Part shown: in pieces, positions 19,492 to 27,468 of the stretch
How positions within the stretch are numbered: the stretch's first letter is position 1
How the letters are laid out: every line of letters starts with the position of its first letter
NCBI GenBank assembly: GCA_028097405.1
Contig: JAOHEK010000006.1
Coordinates: 1-64,000, forward strand
Source of the DNA: Paracoccaceae bacterium
GTDB lineage: Bacteria > Pseudomonadota > Alphaproteobacteria > Rhodobacterales > Rhodobacteraceae
DNA length: 64,000 bases
Direction of reading: 5' to 3'
The notes under the pieces: model-generated
Told to the model about the DNA's origin: nothing
What the model saw: the letters and a program-made list of their open reading frames with translations, nothing else
Database searches by the model: none
Made by a program: the position numbers and the translations under genes

Positions 19492-20672
19492 CAGATCGCG
19501 GCAAGCGCCCCTTGGATGTCCGCAATAAGATCACCCGTGTCCTCAAGCCCAACGGAAATCCGCACCAACCCCGGCGTAATCCCTAAGGTGGCGCGCTGTT
19601 CGTCGGTCAGCCGTTGATGGGTGGTGGTGGTGGGATGGGTCACGATGGATTTAGCATCGCCCAGATTGTTCGATATAATCACGATCTCTAGCGCATTCAA
19701 AAACCGGAAGGCCGCCTCCTGCCCGCCTTTCAGATCAAGCGAGATCACCGTCCCGCCCTTTTCAAGCTGCGACATCGCCAGCGTGTGTTGTGGATGATTG
19801 GCAAGGCCGGGAAAAATCACCCGCTCCAGTTGCGGATGGCCTTCCAAAGCCTGCGCCACCGCCAGCGCACTATCGGCTTGGGCATGCACCCGCAGCTCGA
19901 TCGTTTCCAAACCCTTCAGCATAACCCAAGCCGTGAACGGGCTCATCGCACCACCGGTGTGCTTCAAGTAGGGTTCCAACGTCTTGCGGATGTATTCGCG
20001 CGTGCCAAGAACGACGCCGCCCAAGGTGCGCCCCTGCCCGTCGATGTGCTTGGTGGCGGAATAAACCACCACATCCGCGCCCAGTTCCAAAGCGCGGCTA
20101 AACACCGGCGTGGTAAACACGTTGTCCACCACCACCGTCGCCCCCATCTCATGCGCAATCTTCGCAACCGACGGCAAATCGATCACCTCAAGTGTCGGGT
20201 TCGACATGCTTTCTAGAAACACCACCTTGGTGTCGGGGCGCACCGCCGAGCGCCACGCGTCTAGATCGGTGCCATCGACAAAGGTGATTTCGACCCCGAA
20301 CCGCGCCAACACATCTTCCAGAATGTACAAACACGACCCAAACAAAGCCCGCGCCGAAACCACATGGTCGCCCGCCTTTAACAAACTGGCCAAAGCCCCG
20401 TTCACCGCCGCCATACCACTGGCCGTGGCAAAAGCATCCTCGGCTCCCTCTAATAAGGCGATGCGCTCTTCGAACATCCGAACCGTCGGGTTGCCATATC
20501 GCGCATAGATAAACTCGTCATCCCCACAATCCTCGAACCGGCCCGCCGCCTGCTCGGCACTGTCATAGACGAACCCTTGCGTCAAAAAGATCGCCTCGGA
20601 CACCTCACCATATTGGCTCCGGCGTGTTCCGCCATGAACCAGTTTCGTACGTTTTTTCCAATCTTGGGCCAT
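19491..20672 (-). CDS. metZ: O-succinylhomoserine sulfhydrylase
   Basis: MetZ makes homocysteine from O-succinylhomoserine (or O-acetylhomoserine) and sulfide, with pyridoxal phosphate, in the methionine pathway. The 393-residue protein has the Cys/Met-metabolism fold: SEAIFLTQGFVYDSAEQA and YARYGNPTVRMFEERIALLEG near the N-terminus, VVDNVFTTPVFSRAL, and the PLP lysine in VYSATKHIDGQGR near residue 205. It ends with the usual LVRISVGLEDTGDLIADI. The sequence fits MetZ better than cystathionine gamma-synthase, which agrees with the SAM-II aptamer upstream. AAGGA is placed about eight bases before the start. Confidence 0.93.
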   Translation of the reverse strand: MAQDWKKRTKLVHGGTRRSQYGEVSEAIFLTQGFVYDSAEQAAGRFEDCGDDEFIYARYGNPTVRMFEERIALLEGAEDAFATASGMAAVNGALASLLKAGDHVVSARALFGSCLYILEDVLARFGVEITFVDGTDLDAWRSAVRPDTKVVFLESMSNPTLEVIDLPSVAKIAHEMGATVVVDNVFTTPVFSRALELGADVVVYSATKHIDGQGRTLGGVVLGTREYIRKTLEPYLKHTGGAMSPFTAWVMLKGLETIELRVHAQADSALAVAQALEGHPQLERVIFPGLANHPQHTLAMSQLEKGGTVISLDLKGGQEAAFRFLNALEIVIISNNLGDAKSIVTHPTTTTHQRLTDEQRATLGITPGLVRISVGLEDTGDLIADIQGALAAI

Positions 20673-20690
20673 GGGACGGCTCCTTATTCC

Positions 20691-20728
20691 AAAACAAAAC
20701 CCCCGAACTACGATGAGCGTCGGGGGCT
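20691..20728 (-). terminator. intrinsic terminator between SAM-II aptamer and metZ
   Basis: On the minus strand a seven-base stem CCCCCGA / TCGGGGG (20720-20726 with 20700-20706) is followed by TTTTGTTTT. It ends about 18 bases before the metZ start, so it would stop transcription before the gene. Confidence 0.75.
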
Positions 20729-20738
20729 GGGGCGTCCC

Positions 20739-20799
20739 TGACCTCTTTAGCGGAAGTGTTTAACGTGGCCCGCAATCCGGAGAACAAATCGCCACGCCC
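20739..20799 (-). promoter_or_regulatory. SAM-II riboswitch (metA-type aptamer)
   Basis: The minus strand carries CGTGGCGATTTG, a loop with TTGCGG, then GCCACGTTAAACACTTCCG and CGCTAAAGAGG. GTGGC pairs with GCCAC to form P1, and the GTTAAA and CGCTAAAG segments are the conserved pseudoknot parts of the SAM-II class. This class senses S-adenosylmethionine and is found in front of met genes in alphaproteobacteria. It is followed by an intrinsic terminator, so the switch may act on transcription. Confidence 0.88.
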
Positions 20800-20802
20800 A
20801 AT

Positions 20803-20830
20803 CCGTAACCAGAGACCAAACAAGCGTCAA
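20803..20830 (-). promoter_or_regulatory. putative promoter of the metZ riboswitch transcript
   Basis: TTGACG (20825-20830) and TTACGG (20803-20808) on the minus strand are 16 bases apart. The transcript would begin just at the first helix of the SAM-II aptamer, which supports the call. Confidence 0.5.
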
Positions 20831-21007
20831 GCCCGTCCTTTCGCCGCCACCCTTTCGCGCCCGTCCATTCACATCGTTTCAATTTCCGCGTCAGTCGCCA
20901 ATATCGGGCTTTCAGGAACCGGGGCGAACCAACGTCAATGTGATAGCCCTGAGACTTGTGTCTCTCACCATCCACCTGATATTTTTCGAACGAAAGGTGC
21001 CCTCCCC

Positions 21008-21277
21008 ATGTCCAAAGCTGTTCTCTACCGAATGGAACTTCCGAACTACTCATGCCGCTATGGCACAGCGGCCAGAGACTTGCTGCGTCGCGAAGGATTT
21101 GAAATTGAAGAACACATCCTAACCACGCGACGTGAAACAGACGCGTTCAAAGACAAACACCATATCACGACGACACCCCTTGTTTTCATCGATAAGGTGA
21201 AAATTGGTGGTTTCACTGATCTGAAAAAGCACATCAAAGCACAAAAGCCAAAATCAAAATGGTTCTGGCAAAAATAA
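21008..21277 (+). CDS. glutaredoxin-like protein
   Basis: The 89-residue protein has a glutaredoxin fold. The active-site region reads LPNYSCRYGTAARDLL, so only the first cysteine of the usual CPYC is present. The cis-proline loop TTTPLVFID and the glutathione-binding GGFTDLKKHI are intact. A single cysteine suggests monothiol (deglutathionylation) chemistry, but the context differs from the CGFS class that carries iron-sulfur clusters. A longer frame extends upstream to 20756 but MSKAVLYRMELP is the expected start. It is divergent from metZ and convergent with the dioxygenase gene. Confidence 0.82.
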   Translation: MSKAVLYRMELPNYSCRYGTAARDLLRREGFEIEEHILTTRRETDAFKDKHHITTTPLVFIDKVKIGGFTDLKKHIKAQKPKSKWFWQK

Positions 21278-21308
21278 TCAGGCCCCCCAATTCCAGACAG
21301 CCTGATTA
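21270..21308 (-). terminator. intrinsic terminator after the dioxygenase gene
   Basis: TAATCAGGC at 21275-21283 pairs with GCCTGATTA at 21300-21308 (nine bases). On the minus strand the stem is followed by a TTTTT run, so it ends the dioxygenase transcript and overlaps the last codons of the glutaredoxin gene. Confidence 0.75.
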
Positions 21309-21325
21309 ATTCGTGTATGTGGCCA

Positions 21326-22444
21326 CTAAATCGTCGCAGGCTTGGCAAGCATTCGTAGGCGCGAGGAAAATTCCCCTCGGTCGACATAGCAACCATGCAG
21401 ATGCCGAAAGCCTGTGGACGGGTCAAACGAGTCTCGCCCGTGCAGAATGCGGCGATTGTCGAATACGACCATTTCGCCTGCTTTCAGCTTAAGCGTCAGG
21501 CGGTAATTTGGGTCCCGCGTTTTGGCCATATAGGCGCGGTAAGCACGGTAATAGGCAGGCATGATATCGGCAGCCATGTCGAAGATACCCGCAATATGCG
21601 CATTAAAGCGGATCTCGATCACCTCACCTTTTGTGCCCAATGTAATCACGGGCCGATAGACACGGATATCGGCTGTCTTGTCATGGAAGCGAAAGGGAAT
21701 TGTGACATCGCAAAGCAGACGAAACCCTTCTGGGTCTTCTGTACGAAGATCCTCGGCCATCGCAAAACCATCCGCAAACAACGACCCGCCGCCATCGGCC
21801 TCATTGGCCAAACAATGCAGAAACTGGTAACCCGGCGGCATCTCTTGGTTCGGCAGATCGGTGTGCAATGGCAATGCAACCGACGTGTAAGCAAGGTTAT
21901 TTGGATCGGGCTTGTTGATGACTTCAAACGTGGTGCCAAAGTTCGTCTGACGCAAAAATCCAACCCGCTCGGCAATCTTCATGCCTGCTTCAGTGCTGTC
22001 AGGAAGCTGATCAACGATTGTCAGACCTAAAGTTGCCGTCTTCTGCATCCAGTCACTTAGTGCCGTATTGTCGTCAAGGATCGGTGCGGACGCATGCCGG
22101 GAGATATTCTGCGCACCGTGATCTGCCCTCCATAACTGTACCGGAATATCACCAGCATCAAAGCTAATGCGTCCCGGTCGATGCGCGTCCAACAACGCCA
22201 TCGGCATATGGCTGATGTGGCCATCGGCATAGCTTAAGATCGCGATCTCACCTTCGGCCACGGCAGTCGTCAGCACGGGGGCTTCGTCAATAGCCAGTAG
22301 GTCAAGCAAGCGTTCATGGGTGTCTGGGTGCAGTCCCGACGGACAGTTGTCACGCAACCAGATCGTTGGGAATGGTGAAGTGGCGCCGTCCGCCCACGTC
22401 ACCAAAAGCGTGTCGGCACGAACCGCAAATGTCGTTACAGTCAT
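21326..22444 (-). CDS. gamma-butyrobetaine-dioxygenase-like 2-oxoglutarate/Fe(II) oxygenase
   Basis: The 372-residue protein has an N-terminal DUF971-like domain (IWLRDNCPSG) and a C-terminal TauD/TfdA jelly-roll. The iron ligands are visible as LHTDLPN (H and D, near residue 193) and ILHGRDSF (distal H near residue 335), and FRHLHGCYVDRGEF holds the 2-oxoglutarate arginine. This layout is that of gamma-butyrobetaine and trimethyllysine dioxygenases, which hydroxylate quaternary amines on the way to carnitine. The zinc-binding cysteine cluster of the N-terminal domain is reduced to one cysteine (NCPSG). The start at 22444 gives the usual short N-terminus. The substrate is inferred, not shown. 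Confidence 0.8.
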   Translation of the reverse strand: MTVTTFAVRADTLLVTWADGATSPFPTIWLRDNCPSGLHPDTHERLLDLLAIDEAPVLTTAVAEGEIAILSYADGHISHMPMALLDAHRPGRISFDAGDIPVQLWRADHGAQNISRHASAPILDDNTALSDWMQKTATLGLTIVDQLPDSTEAGMKIAERVGFLRQTNFGTTFEVINKPDPNNLAYTSVALPLHTDLPNQEMPPGYQFLHCLANEADGGGSLFADGFAMAEDLRTEDPEGFRLLCDVTIPFRFHDKTADIRVYRPVITLGTKGEVIEIRFNAHIAGIFDMAADIMPAYYRAYRAYMAKTRDPNYRLTLKLKAGEMVVFDNRRILHGRDSFDPSTGFRHLHGCYVDRGEFSSRLRMLAKPATI

Positions 22445-22763
22445 AGGGTTCCCTATTCGTTTGGATATATCGGAACTTAGTCGTCGAAGACTAAATCGGT
22501 GGCGGCGGCCACCATTCCTGCGTCTTGCCATAGGGCGACCCCAAGGCCCGCCAACCTAGCAAAAACTGCATAATATCAAACGTCATAGGCGAATTGATAT
22601 GGCAGCGCAGTAATCGCATCAAGAGCCCACTTGGTTGCCTTTGTGCTTCGAACACAGCGAACGGCCCAAGACCGATGCGTCAAGACTGAAGTTCTTGCAA
22701 CTTAAGCCCCACTACTGCAGAAGCCTTGTGAAATTCTACGGTATATTGAAAGCAGGTTTGGCA
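22445..22763. other. 319-base divergent intergenic region
   Basis: This region separates the dioxygenase gene (minus) from the Dabb-domain gene (plus). Apart from one short dyad at 22477-22494, I see no gene, RNA or repeat in it. Confidence 0.5.
22477..22494. promoter_or_regulatory. putative operator upstream of the dioxygenase gene
   Basis: TTAGTC-N6-GACTAA is a perfect dyad 33 bases upstream of the dioxygenase start. Its position suits a repressor or activator site. No regulator gene is adjacent. Confidence 0.35.
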
Positions 22764-23057
22764 ATGTCTGACAGGACGTTCATTCGACATGTGGTCTTCT
22801 TTAGCGCAGCCGATGAAAACGACGTCGAACGCATTGTTAATGGCCTGTCTTTGCTGGAAGGCATTCCTCATGCTTCCATGTTTGAGGTGGTAAAAAATAG
22901 TCGTGTTGATGAACTGTCAAAAGAAATCGATGTGATCGTATATGCGGAGTTTGTGAATGATGCCGCACTGAAGGCATACAAAGCACATCCAATTTACCAA
23001 CAAGCAATTGACGTTGTACGACCCCTGCGTGAAATACGGATCGCTGCGGATTTTTGA
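22764..23057 (+). CDS. Dabb (stress-responsive alpha/beta barrel) domain protein
   Basis: The 97-residue protein is a single Dabb domain (dimeric ferredoxin-like barrel): FIRHVVFFSAADENDVERIVNGL gives the first strand and helix, IDVIVYAEFVNDAALKAYKAHPIYQQAID gives the typical centre with the HP motif, and VRPLREIRIAADF the last strand. Family members include stress proteins and small cyclases, and no specific function can be given. The start at 22764 is chosen because RHVV follows closely as in the family; a longer frame upstream shows no similarity. Confidence 0.82.
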   Translation: MSDRTFIRHVVFFSAADENDVERIVNGLSLLEGIPHASMFEVVKNSRVDELSKEIDVIVYAEFVNDAALKAYKAHPIYQQAIDVVRPLREIRIAADF

Positions 23058-23230
23058 CGTCGCAGACCCGCTTAAGTGGGCTTGCCTATTGCCATGGCGC
23101 AACATGTATAGCGGCCAAACCGGTCTTGCGGCTTTCAAAGGCAACAAAACAGCCTCGGGCACATGCCTTTAAGCAGTGGCCGCAAGTGACATGCGAATAA
23201 GGGACACATTTTAAGGGCCTTGTTTACCAA

Positions 23231-23863
23231 TTAAATGTCTTGCGCATTCAACCACGCTATCGCCAGCCTCTCAGCCTTAAGTATTTCGCCTGAAGTCATG
23301 GTCTTTGACACATTCGATAGATGTTTTCCCATTAGGTCAGCGCGTTTCTCAGAGGCTATCTTTAACCACTTGTAAGCCTGAATCTTGTCCTTCGGCACGC
23401 CTGTGCCATTCAGATGCATATAGGCCAGATCATGCTGCGCGAAAGCGTGACCTCGTTGTGCTGCGCGTTCGTACCATTTCACAGCCAAACGGGCATCACG
23501 CGCGACACCCCATCCATTGTCATGGAAGACGCCCAAACGATATTGAGCTTCTGACATATTTTGCTCGGCCGCCTTCTTATACCACGTCGCAGCCTTTATA
23601 TCGTCGCGTTCAAAGCCATGACCATATTCGTACATCATACCAAGGGCATGCTGCGCGTTTGGGTCTCCGGCTTGGGCAAGTGGTTGCCATTCTTCTAAGG
23701 CTTGCTCGATATTTCCGGCCTTGAACGCTTTAAGCCCAACCCCGAAATCGGCCGCCAATATTGGCCCGGATGTGGACAAAACGATCAGGGTTATCAGGGC
23801 CGCAGCGTCACAACGTCCTCTCAGACCGGCACTCAAAACCCTGCACTTGATGACATTCAGCAA
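23231..23863 (-). CDS. Sel1-repeat (TPR-like) secreted or periplasmic protein
   Basis: The 210-residue protein starts with a signal-like hydrophobic segment ending PILAADF and continues with four Sel1-like repeats: GNIEQALEEWQPLAQAGDPNA, HALGMMYEYGHGFERDD, YRLGVFHDNGWGVARDARLA and DLAYMHLNGTGVPKDKIQA. Such repeats form helical scaffolds for protein contacts. The start is the TTG at 23863, because GGAGGGG lies six bases upstream; a TTG five codons earlier would include that site in the coding sequence. No ATG is available nearby. The gene stands alone. Confidence 0.8.
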   Translation of the reverse strand: MLNVIKCRVLSAGLRGRCDAAALITLIVLSTSGPILAADFGVGLKAFKAGNIEQALEEWQPLAQAGDPNAQHALGMMYEYGHGFERDDIKAATWYKKAAEQNMSEAQYRLGVFHDNGWGVARDARLAVKWYERAAQRGHAFAQHDLAYMHLNGTGVPKDKIQAYKWLKIASEKRADLMGKHLSNVSKTMTSGEILKAERLAIAWLNAQDI

Positions 23864-24070
23864 TTTATTCCCCTCCAAGTTCGTGTCTGACTAATTGGAC
23901 TAAGGTTCGCTGATTATGATAGGATAGAACTGAACCCACAGGAAATCACGAATGCTGGCGCGCACGGCTCAAAGCCGACGTTCGCGCCAACAGAAATATT
24001 GGCGTCGGCGCAGTTTGAACCAACGCAACGTCTGGCACCCCGCGTCGAATTTCGCATTGGTGTTGGTGGA

Positions 24071-24940
24071 TTAAGTCGACTGTAACCGCTTATAGAGAGA
24101 CGAGGTATCCCATCGTCCGCCGCCCATCTTTTGAACGTCCTTATAGAACTGATCAACAAGCGCCGTGATCGGCAGGCTGGCACCATTTTCATTCGCAGTA
24201 TCAAGGCAAATACCCAGATCTTTTCTCATCCAGTCTACCGCAAATCCGTGTTCGAAATGGTCGTCAAGCATCGTCTCGTATCGGTTGGCCATCTGCCAAC
24301 TTCCTGCTGCACCTTGGCTTATGACCTCAACGACATCTCGGCCGTCAAGACCGGCTTTGGTCGCAAAGTGCAAAGCTTCCGACAAGCCTTGGACCAATCC
24401 TGCAATGGCAATTTGATTGGCCATTTTGGTCAGTTGTCCAGCACCGCTGTCACCAATGCGACGGCAAAGCTTGGCATAGATTGTCATGATGGGTTCGGCG
24501 CGATCATAATCCGCTTGGTCGCCGCCGCACATGATCGACAGCTGGCCGTTTTCCGCGCCCGCTTGTCCACCTGAAACCGGCGCGTCCACAAAGCTCAGGC
24601 CTTGTGATTTCGCCACAGCATACAACTCCTGTGTCACTTTGGACGATACGGTAGTGTGATCGACGAAAAGTGCGCCTTGCGTCATGCCACTAAACGCGCC
24701 GTCCTCGCCCAGACATACCGAGCGCAGATCATCATCATTTCCGACACAAGCCATGATCAAGTCAGCGCCTTTGGCAGCCTCAGCGGGTGTGCTTGCACTT
24801 TGCCCCCCATGCTCTTTCGCCCACTTGTCCGCCTTGGCTGCTGTGCGATTATAAACTGTCACGTCGTGTCCGGCGGCCTGCAAATGGCCTGCCATCGGAT
24901 ATCCCATGACGCCCAAACCAAGGAATGCAATTTTTGTCAT
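24071..24940 (-). CDS. 3-hydroxyisobutyrate-dehydrogenase-family reductase
   Basis: The 289-residue protein is a beta-hydroxyacid dehydrogenase. The Rossmann loop FLGLGVMGYPMAGHL is at residues 6-20, the substrate loop DAPVSGGQAGAENG near 120, and the catalytic lysine in GAGQLTKMANQ near 170. The family oxidises 3-hydroxyisobutyrate or reduces tartronate semialdehyde or succinic semialdehyde; the sequence alone does not tell which. It is the last gene of the TRAP/amidase operon, 21 bases after the 2-hydroxyacid dehydrogenase, with AAAGGA before its start. Confidence 0.88.
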   Translation of the reverse strand: MTKIAFLGLGVMGYPMAGHLQAAGHDVTVYNRTAAKADKWAKEHGGQSASTPAEAAKGADLIMACVGNDDDLRSVCLGEDGAFSGMTQGALFVDHTTVSSKVTQELYAVAKSQGLSFVDAPVSGGQAGAENGQLSIMCGGDQADYDRAEPIMTIYAKLCRRIGDSGAGQLTKMANQIAIAGLVQGLSEALHFATKAGLDGRDVVEVISQGAAGSWQMANRYETMLDDHFEHGFAVDWMRKDLGICLDTANENGASLPITALVDQFYKDVQKMGGGRWDTSSLYKRLQST

Positions 24941-24961
24941 CGTGAGTGTCCTTTTAAAAAG

Positions 24962-25921
24962 TTAAAGCAGATCGCCCGGCGTTTGCCCGGCAAAAAATGC
25001 GTCCAGATTATCCAAAGCGCGAAAGCCCATCGCATCGCGGGTTTGGCGCGTCGCACTGCCAATATGAGGTAACATGAAGATGTTGTCATGGGCCGCGAAG
25101 GCAGGGTTTCCACCGGGTTCGACTTGAAAACAATCAAGGCCGGCAGCGGAAATTTGCTGTGCCGCCAGCGCGTCCAGCAAGGCTGCTTCATCCACAAGTG
25201 CGCCGCGTGCAGTGTTCACCACGACGGCCCCTTTGGGCAACAATGCAAAACGCTTCAAGTTCATAAGGTTCGTTGTCTCGGGTGTCGCGGGGCAATGCAA
25301 GGACAAGAAATCGGCAACCCCAAGCAGGCTTTCGACGGTCTGGTGGTAGGTCGCCCCTTTGGCCTGATCTACAGGCAGTTCTGATCGGTTGTAGTAATGG
25401 ATTTCCATGTCAAACCCGCGCGCCTTGGCGGCAAAGGCCCGACCCACGCGGCCCATTCCAACAATACCCAACCGGGCGCCCGTGACCTGCTTGCCAACCA
25501 TGAAAGCAGGGGACCAACTGTCCCAAGCCCCAGTGCGCACAATGCGATCACCTGCAACGGCATGACGGGCGGCCCCTAGCATCAACAACATGGCAAGCTC
25601 GGCTGTGGCATCTGACAGAACGTCCGGCGTGTTGGTCACCGCGATGCCACGGGCTTTAAGTGCCGTAAGATCACAGTGATCGACGCCAACCGAGTGATTG
25701 GCAACGATCTTCACCCGGTCAGAAAACTGCGCGACCACGTCTGCGCTGAAATGTTCGGAATGGCAGGGAATGATTGCATCAAATTCCGCGCTGGCGGCGA
25801 TCAACTGGTCGGCGGTGCCCGGTGTATCCTCGTGATTGATCACCACGTCATAATCTTTAGCTGCGCGATCCAGTGTTGCGTCAGACAGGCGACGGGTGAT
25901 CCAAAGTCTCTTCTTACTCAT
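24962..25921 (-). CDS. D-2-hydroxyacid dehydrogenase (glyoxylate/hydroxypyruvate reductase type)
   Basis: The protein is about 319 residues. It has the NAD-binding loop GIVGMGRVGRAFA near residue 150 and the catalytic set of the family: arginine in NTARGALVDE, glutamate in FQVEPGGNP and histidine in LPHIGSAT. The closest characterised types reduce glyoxylate or hydroxypyruvate. The start at 25921 overlaps the stop of the small membrane protein (ATGA); an in-frame ATG at 25936 is an alternative. In the operon it would interconvert a 2-keto acid and a 2-hydroxy acid, which fits a TakP/DctP-type binding protein upstream. Confidence 0.88.
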   Translation of the reverse strand: MSKKRLWITRRLSDATLDRAAKDYDVVINHEDTPGTADQLIAASAEFDAIIPCHSEHFSADVVAQFSDRVKIVANHSVGVDHCDLTALKARGIAVTNTPDVLSDATAELAMLLMLGAARHAVAGDRIVRTGAWDSWSPAFMVGKQVTGARLGIVGMGRVGRAFAAKARGFDMEIHYYNRSELPVDQAKGATYHQTVESLLGVADFLSLHCPATPETTNLMNLKRFALLPKGAVVVNTARGALVDEAALLDALAAQQISAAGLDCFQVEPGGNPAFAAHDNIFMLPHIGSATRQTRDAMGFRALDNLDAFFAGQTPGDLL

Positions 25922-26112
25922 TTCTTGCGCAGACATTCGTCCCAGAAATCATAGACCGCCATACCACAGACAACGATGCCGATGATCATGAACGGAGCAC
26001 CCCCTTTGAAGCCTGCAAATCCGGTCGAGATACTTTGCGACAACCCGCCAATAAAGATGCATAGAAACGCCGTGCCAATAAGTCCGACAATGAGTTTTAC
26101 TCCGTATGACAT
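25918..26112 (-). CDS. small two-helix membrane protein
   Basis: The 64-residue protein has two hydrophobic stretches (about residues 5-22 and 38-54) and a charged C-terminus ending CLRKK. I do not recognise it. A strong ribosome binding site (GGAAGGA) stands about seven bases before the ATG, and its stop overlaps the next start, so it is a real operon member and not a chance frame. It may be a small accessory of the transporter. Confidence 0.65.
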   Translation of the reverse strand: MSYGVKLIVGLIGTAFLCIFIGGLSQSISTGFAGFKGGAPFMIIGIVVCGMAVYDFWDECLRKK

Positions 26113-26127
26113 AGTCTGTCCTTCCTT

Positions 26128-27468
26128 CTATTCCGCTGCTTGCGCGATATGGGTTTGAAGCCATCGCGCAGTGCGCAGCAGGCGGTCGTCTTTTTCAGCG
26201 GGGCCGATAAGCTGCACGCCAATTGGTAGGCCATTTCCCCCGACTAACAAGGGCAGGCTAATACAGGGCAAACCCGCCAGCGTCCAAAGTGTGCAAAAGA
26301 TCGGATCACCCGTGCCATTGCCGAACTTAGGGGCTTCGCCTGACGCCGAGGGTGCGATGATGGCGTCGAATTCAACAAAGAAGTCAGCAAAGAACTGTTC
26401 AGCCGAGGCTTTGACAACCAGCGCGTCTTCATATTCCGTTTTGCTGATCTTCCGCGCACGCGTGATGATAGGTTTCAGCGTGTCGCTGATCTGATCCCAG
26501 TGGGTGTCGAAGACCTCGGCCTGATGCTGGGCAATCTCGTATTCGTGGATGCGGGCCTGAACGGCGACAAGATTAGAGAGGGTATCGGCGGGTTCCATCC
26601 GTGTCACCTGCGGACCCAAGATGTCGAGAACCGCATCGAAGCCGTCCCGCGCGTCGTCCGTCAGCCTGTCGTTGAACGGCAGATCGAACCACACCAGGTC
26701 GGGTGTCACGGGGGCCTCTGCCGCGGCACCTGCGGCCATATCTGGGCGCGGACGGGCAAAGCTGACCGGGTCGCGCTGGTCGTAACCGCCAATAACATCC
26801 GTAAGCCGCGCCACATCTGCAAGTGTGCGGCCAAAGCAGCCGACTTGATCCAGCGAGACCGAGGTTTGCAAGACACCGTCCCGCGAAATCACGCCGCGCG
26901 TGGGTTTGAACCCGAAGGTACCGCAAAAAGATGCGGGCCGGATGACAGAGCCATTGGTCTGCGTGCCAATCGCCAGCGGAACGTGGCAAGCCGCCACAGC
27001 AGCGGCAGAACCGCTGGAAGACCCACCGGGGCTGTAGTCCGGGTTGTGGGGATTACGGGTTTCATTGGCGTGCACGAAGGCAAGTTCGGTTGTGACGGTC
27101 TTGCCCATGATGATTGCACCCGCCTCGCGCAGATGCTCGACCAAACGGGCCACAGCGTCGGTTTGGCGGCCTTTGAAGACCGGCGTGCCACGTTCCGTAG
27201 GCATTTTTGCGGTGTCGATGACGTCTTTCAGACCCACAGGAATGCCGTGCAATGGCCCGACGGCCAACCCCGCCTTGCGGATCCGGTCACATTCAGCGGC
27301 TTGGGCAAGGGCTGCGCCCGGATCTAGAAAGGCCCAAGCCTTGATCGTGCCATCAGTTTCCTTGATCCGATCCAGACAAGATTGCACCAATTGGACCGAG
27401 GTTAAACGGCCCGCCGCGAAAGCCCGTTCTGCCTCCGCAGCGCTGAGAGTATAAGCATCCTTGATCAC
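26128..27468 (-). CDS. amidase (amidase signature family)
   Basis: The 446-residue protein has the amidase signature and the Ser-cisSer-Lys triad: lysine in GLKDVIDT near residue 77, the glycine/serine-rich PGGSSSGSAAAVAA near 152-165, and nucleophile serine in GTQTNGSVIRPASF near 172-180. Family members hydrolyse amides, from indoleacetamide to allophanate. The C-terminal CTLWTLAGLPCISLPL is normal. It starts at a GTG that overlaps the dctM stop by four bases (GTGA), so it is tightly coupled to the transporter and probably acts on what that transporter brings in. Confidence 0.9.
   Translation of the reverse strand: MIKDAYTLSAAEAERAFAAGRLTSVQLVQSCLDRIKETDGTIKAWAFLDPGAALAQAAECDRIRKAGLAVGPLHGIPVGLKDVIDTAKMPTERGTPVFKGRQTDAVARLVEHLREAGAIIMGKTVTTELAFVHANETRNPHNPDYSPGGSSSGSAAAVAACHVPLAIGTQTNGSVIRPASFCGTFGFKPTRGVISRDGVLQTSVSLDQVGCFGRTLADVARLTDVIGGYDQRDPVSFARPRPDMAAGAAAEAPVTPDLVWFDLPFNDRLTDDARDGFDAVLDILGPQVTRMEPADTLSNLVAVQARIHEYEIAQHQAEVFDTHWDQISDTLKPIITRARKISKTEYEDALVVKASAEQFFADFFVEFDAIIAPSASGEAPKFGNGTGDPIFCTLWTLAGLPCISLPLLVGGNGLPIGVQLIGPAEKDDRLLRTARWLQTHIAQAAE

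Noticed and set aside
23880-24070. A possible small gene in the 190 bases between the Sel1 and dehydrogenase genes
   Set aside because: Frames are present on both strands but none has a start with a ribosome binding site.
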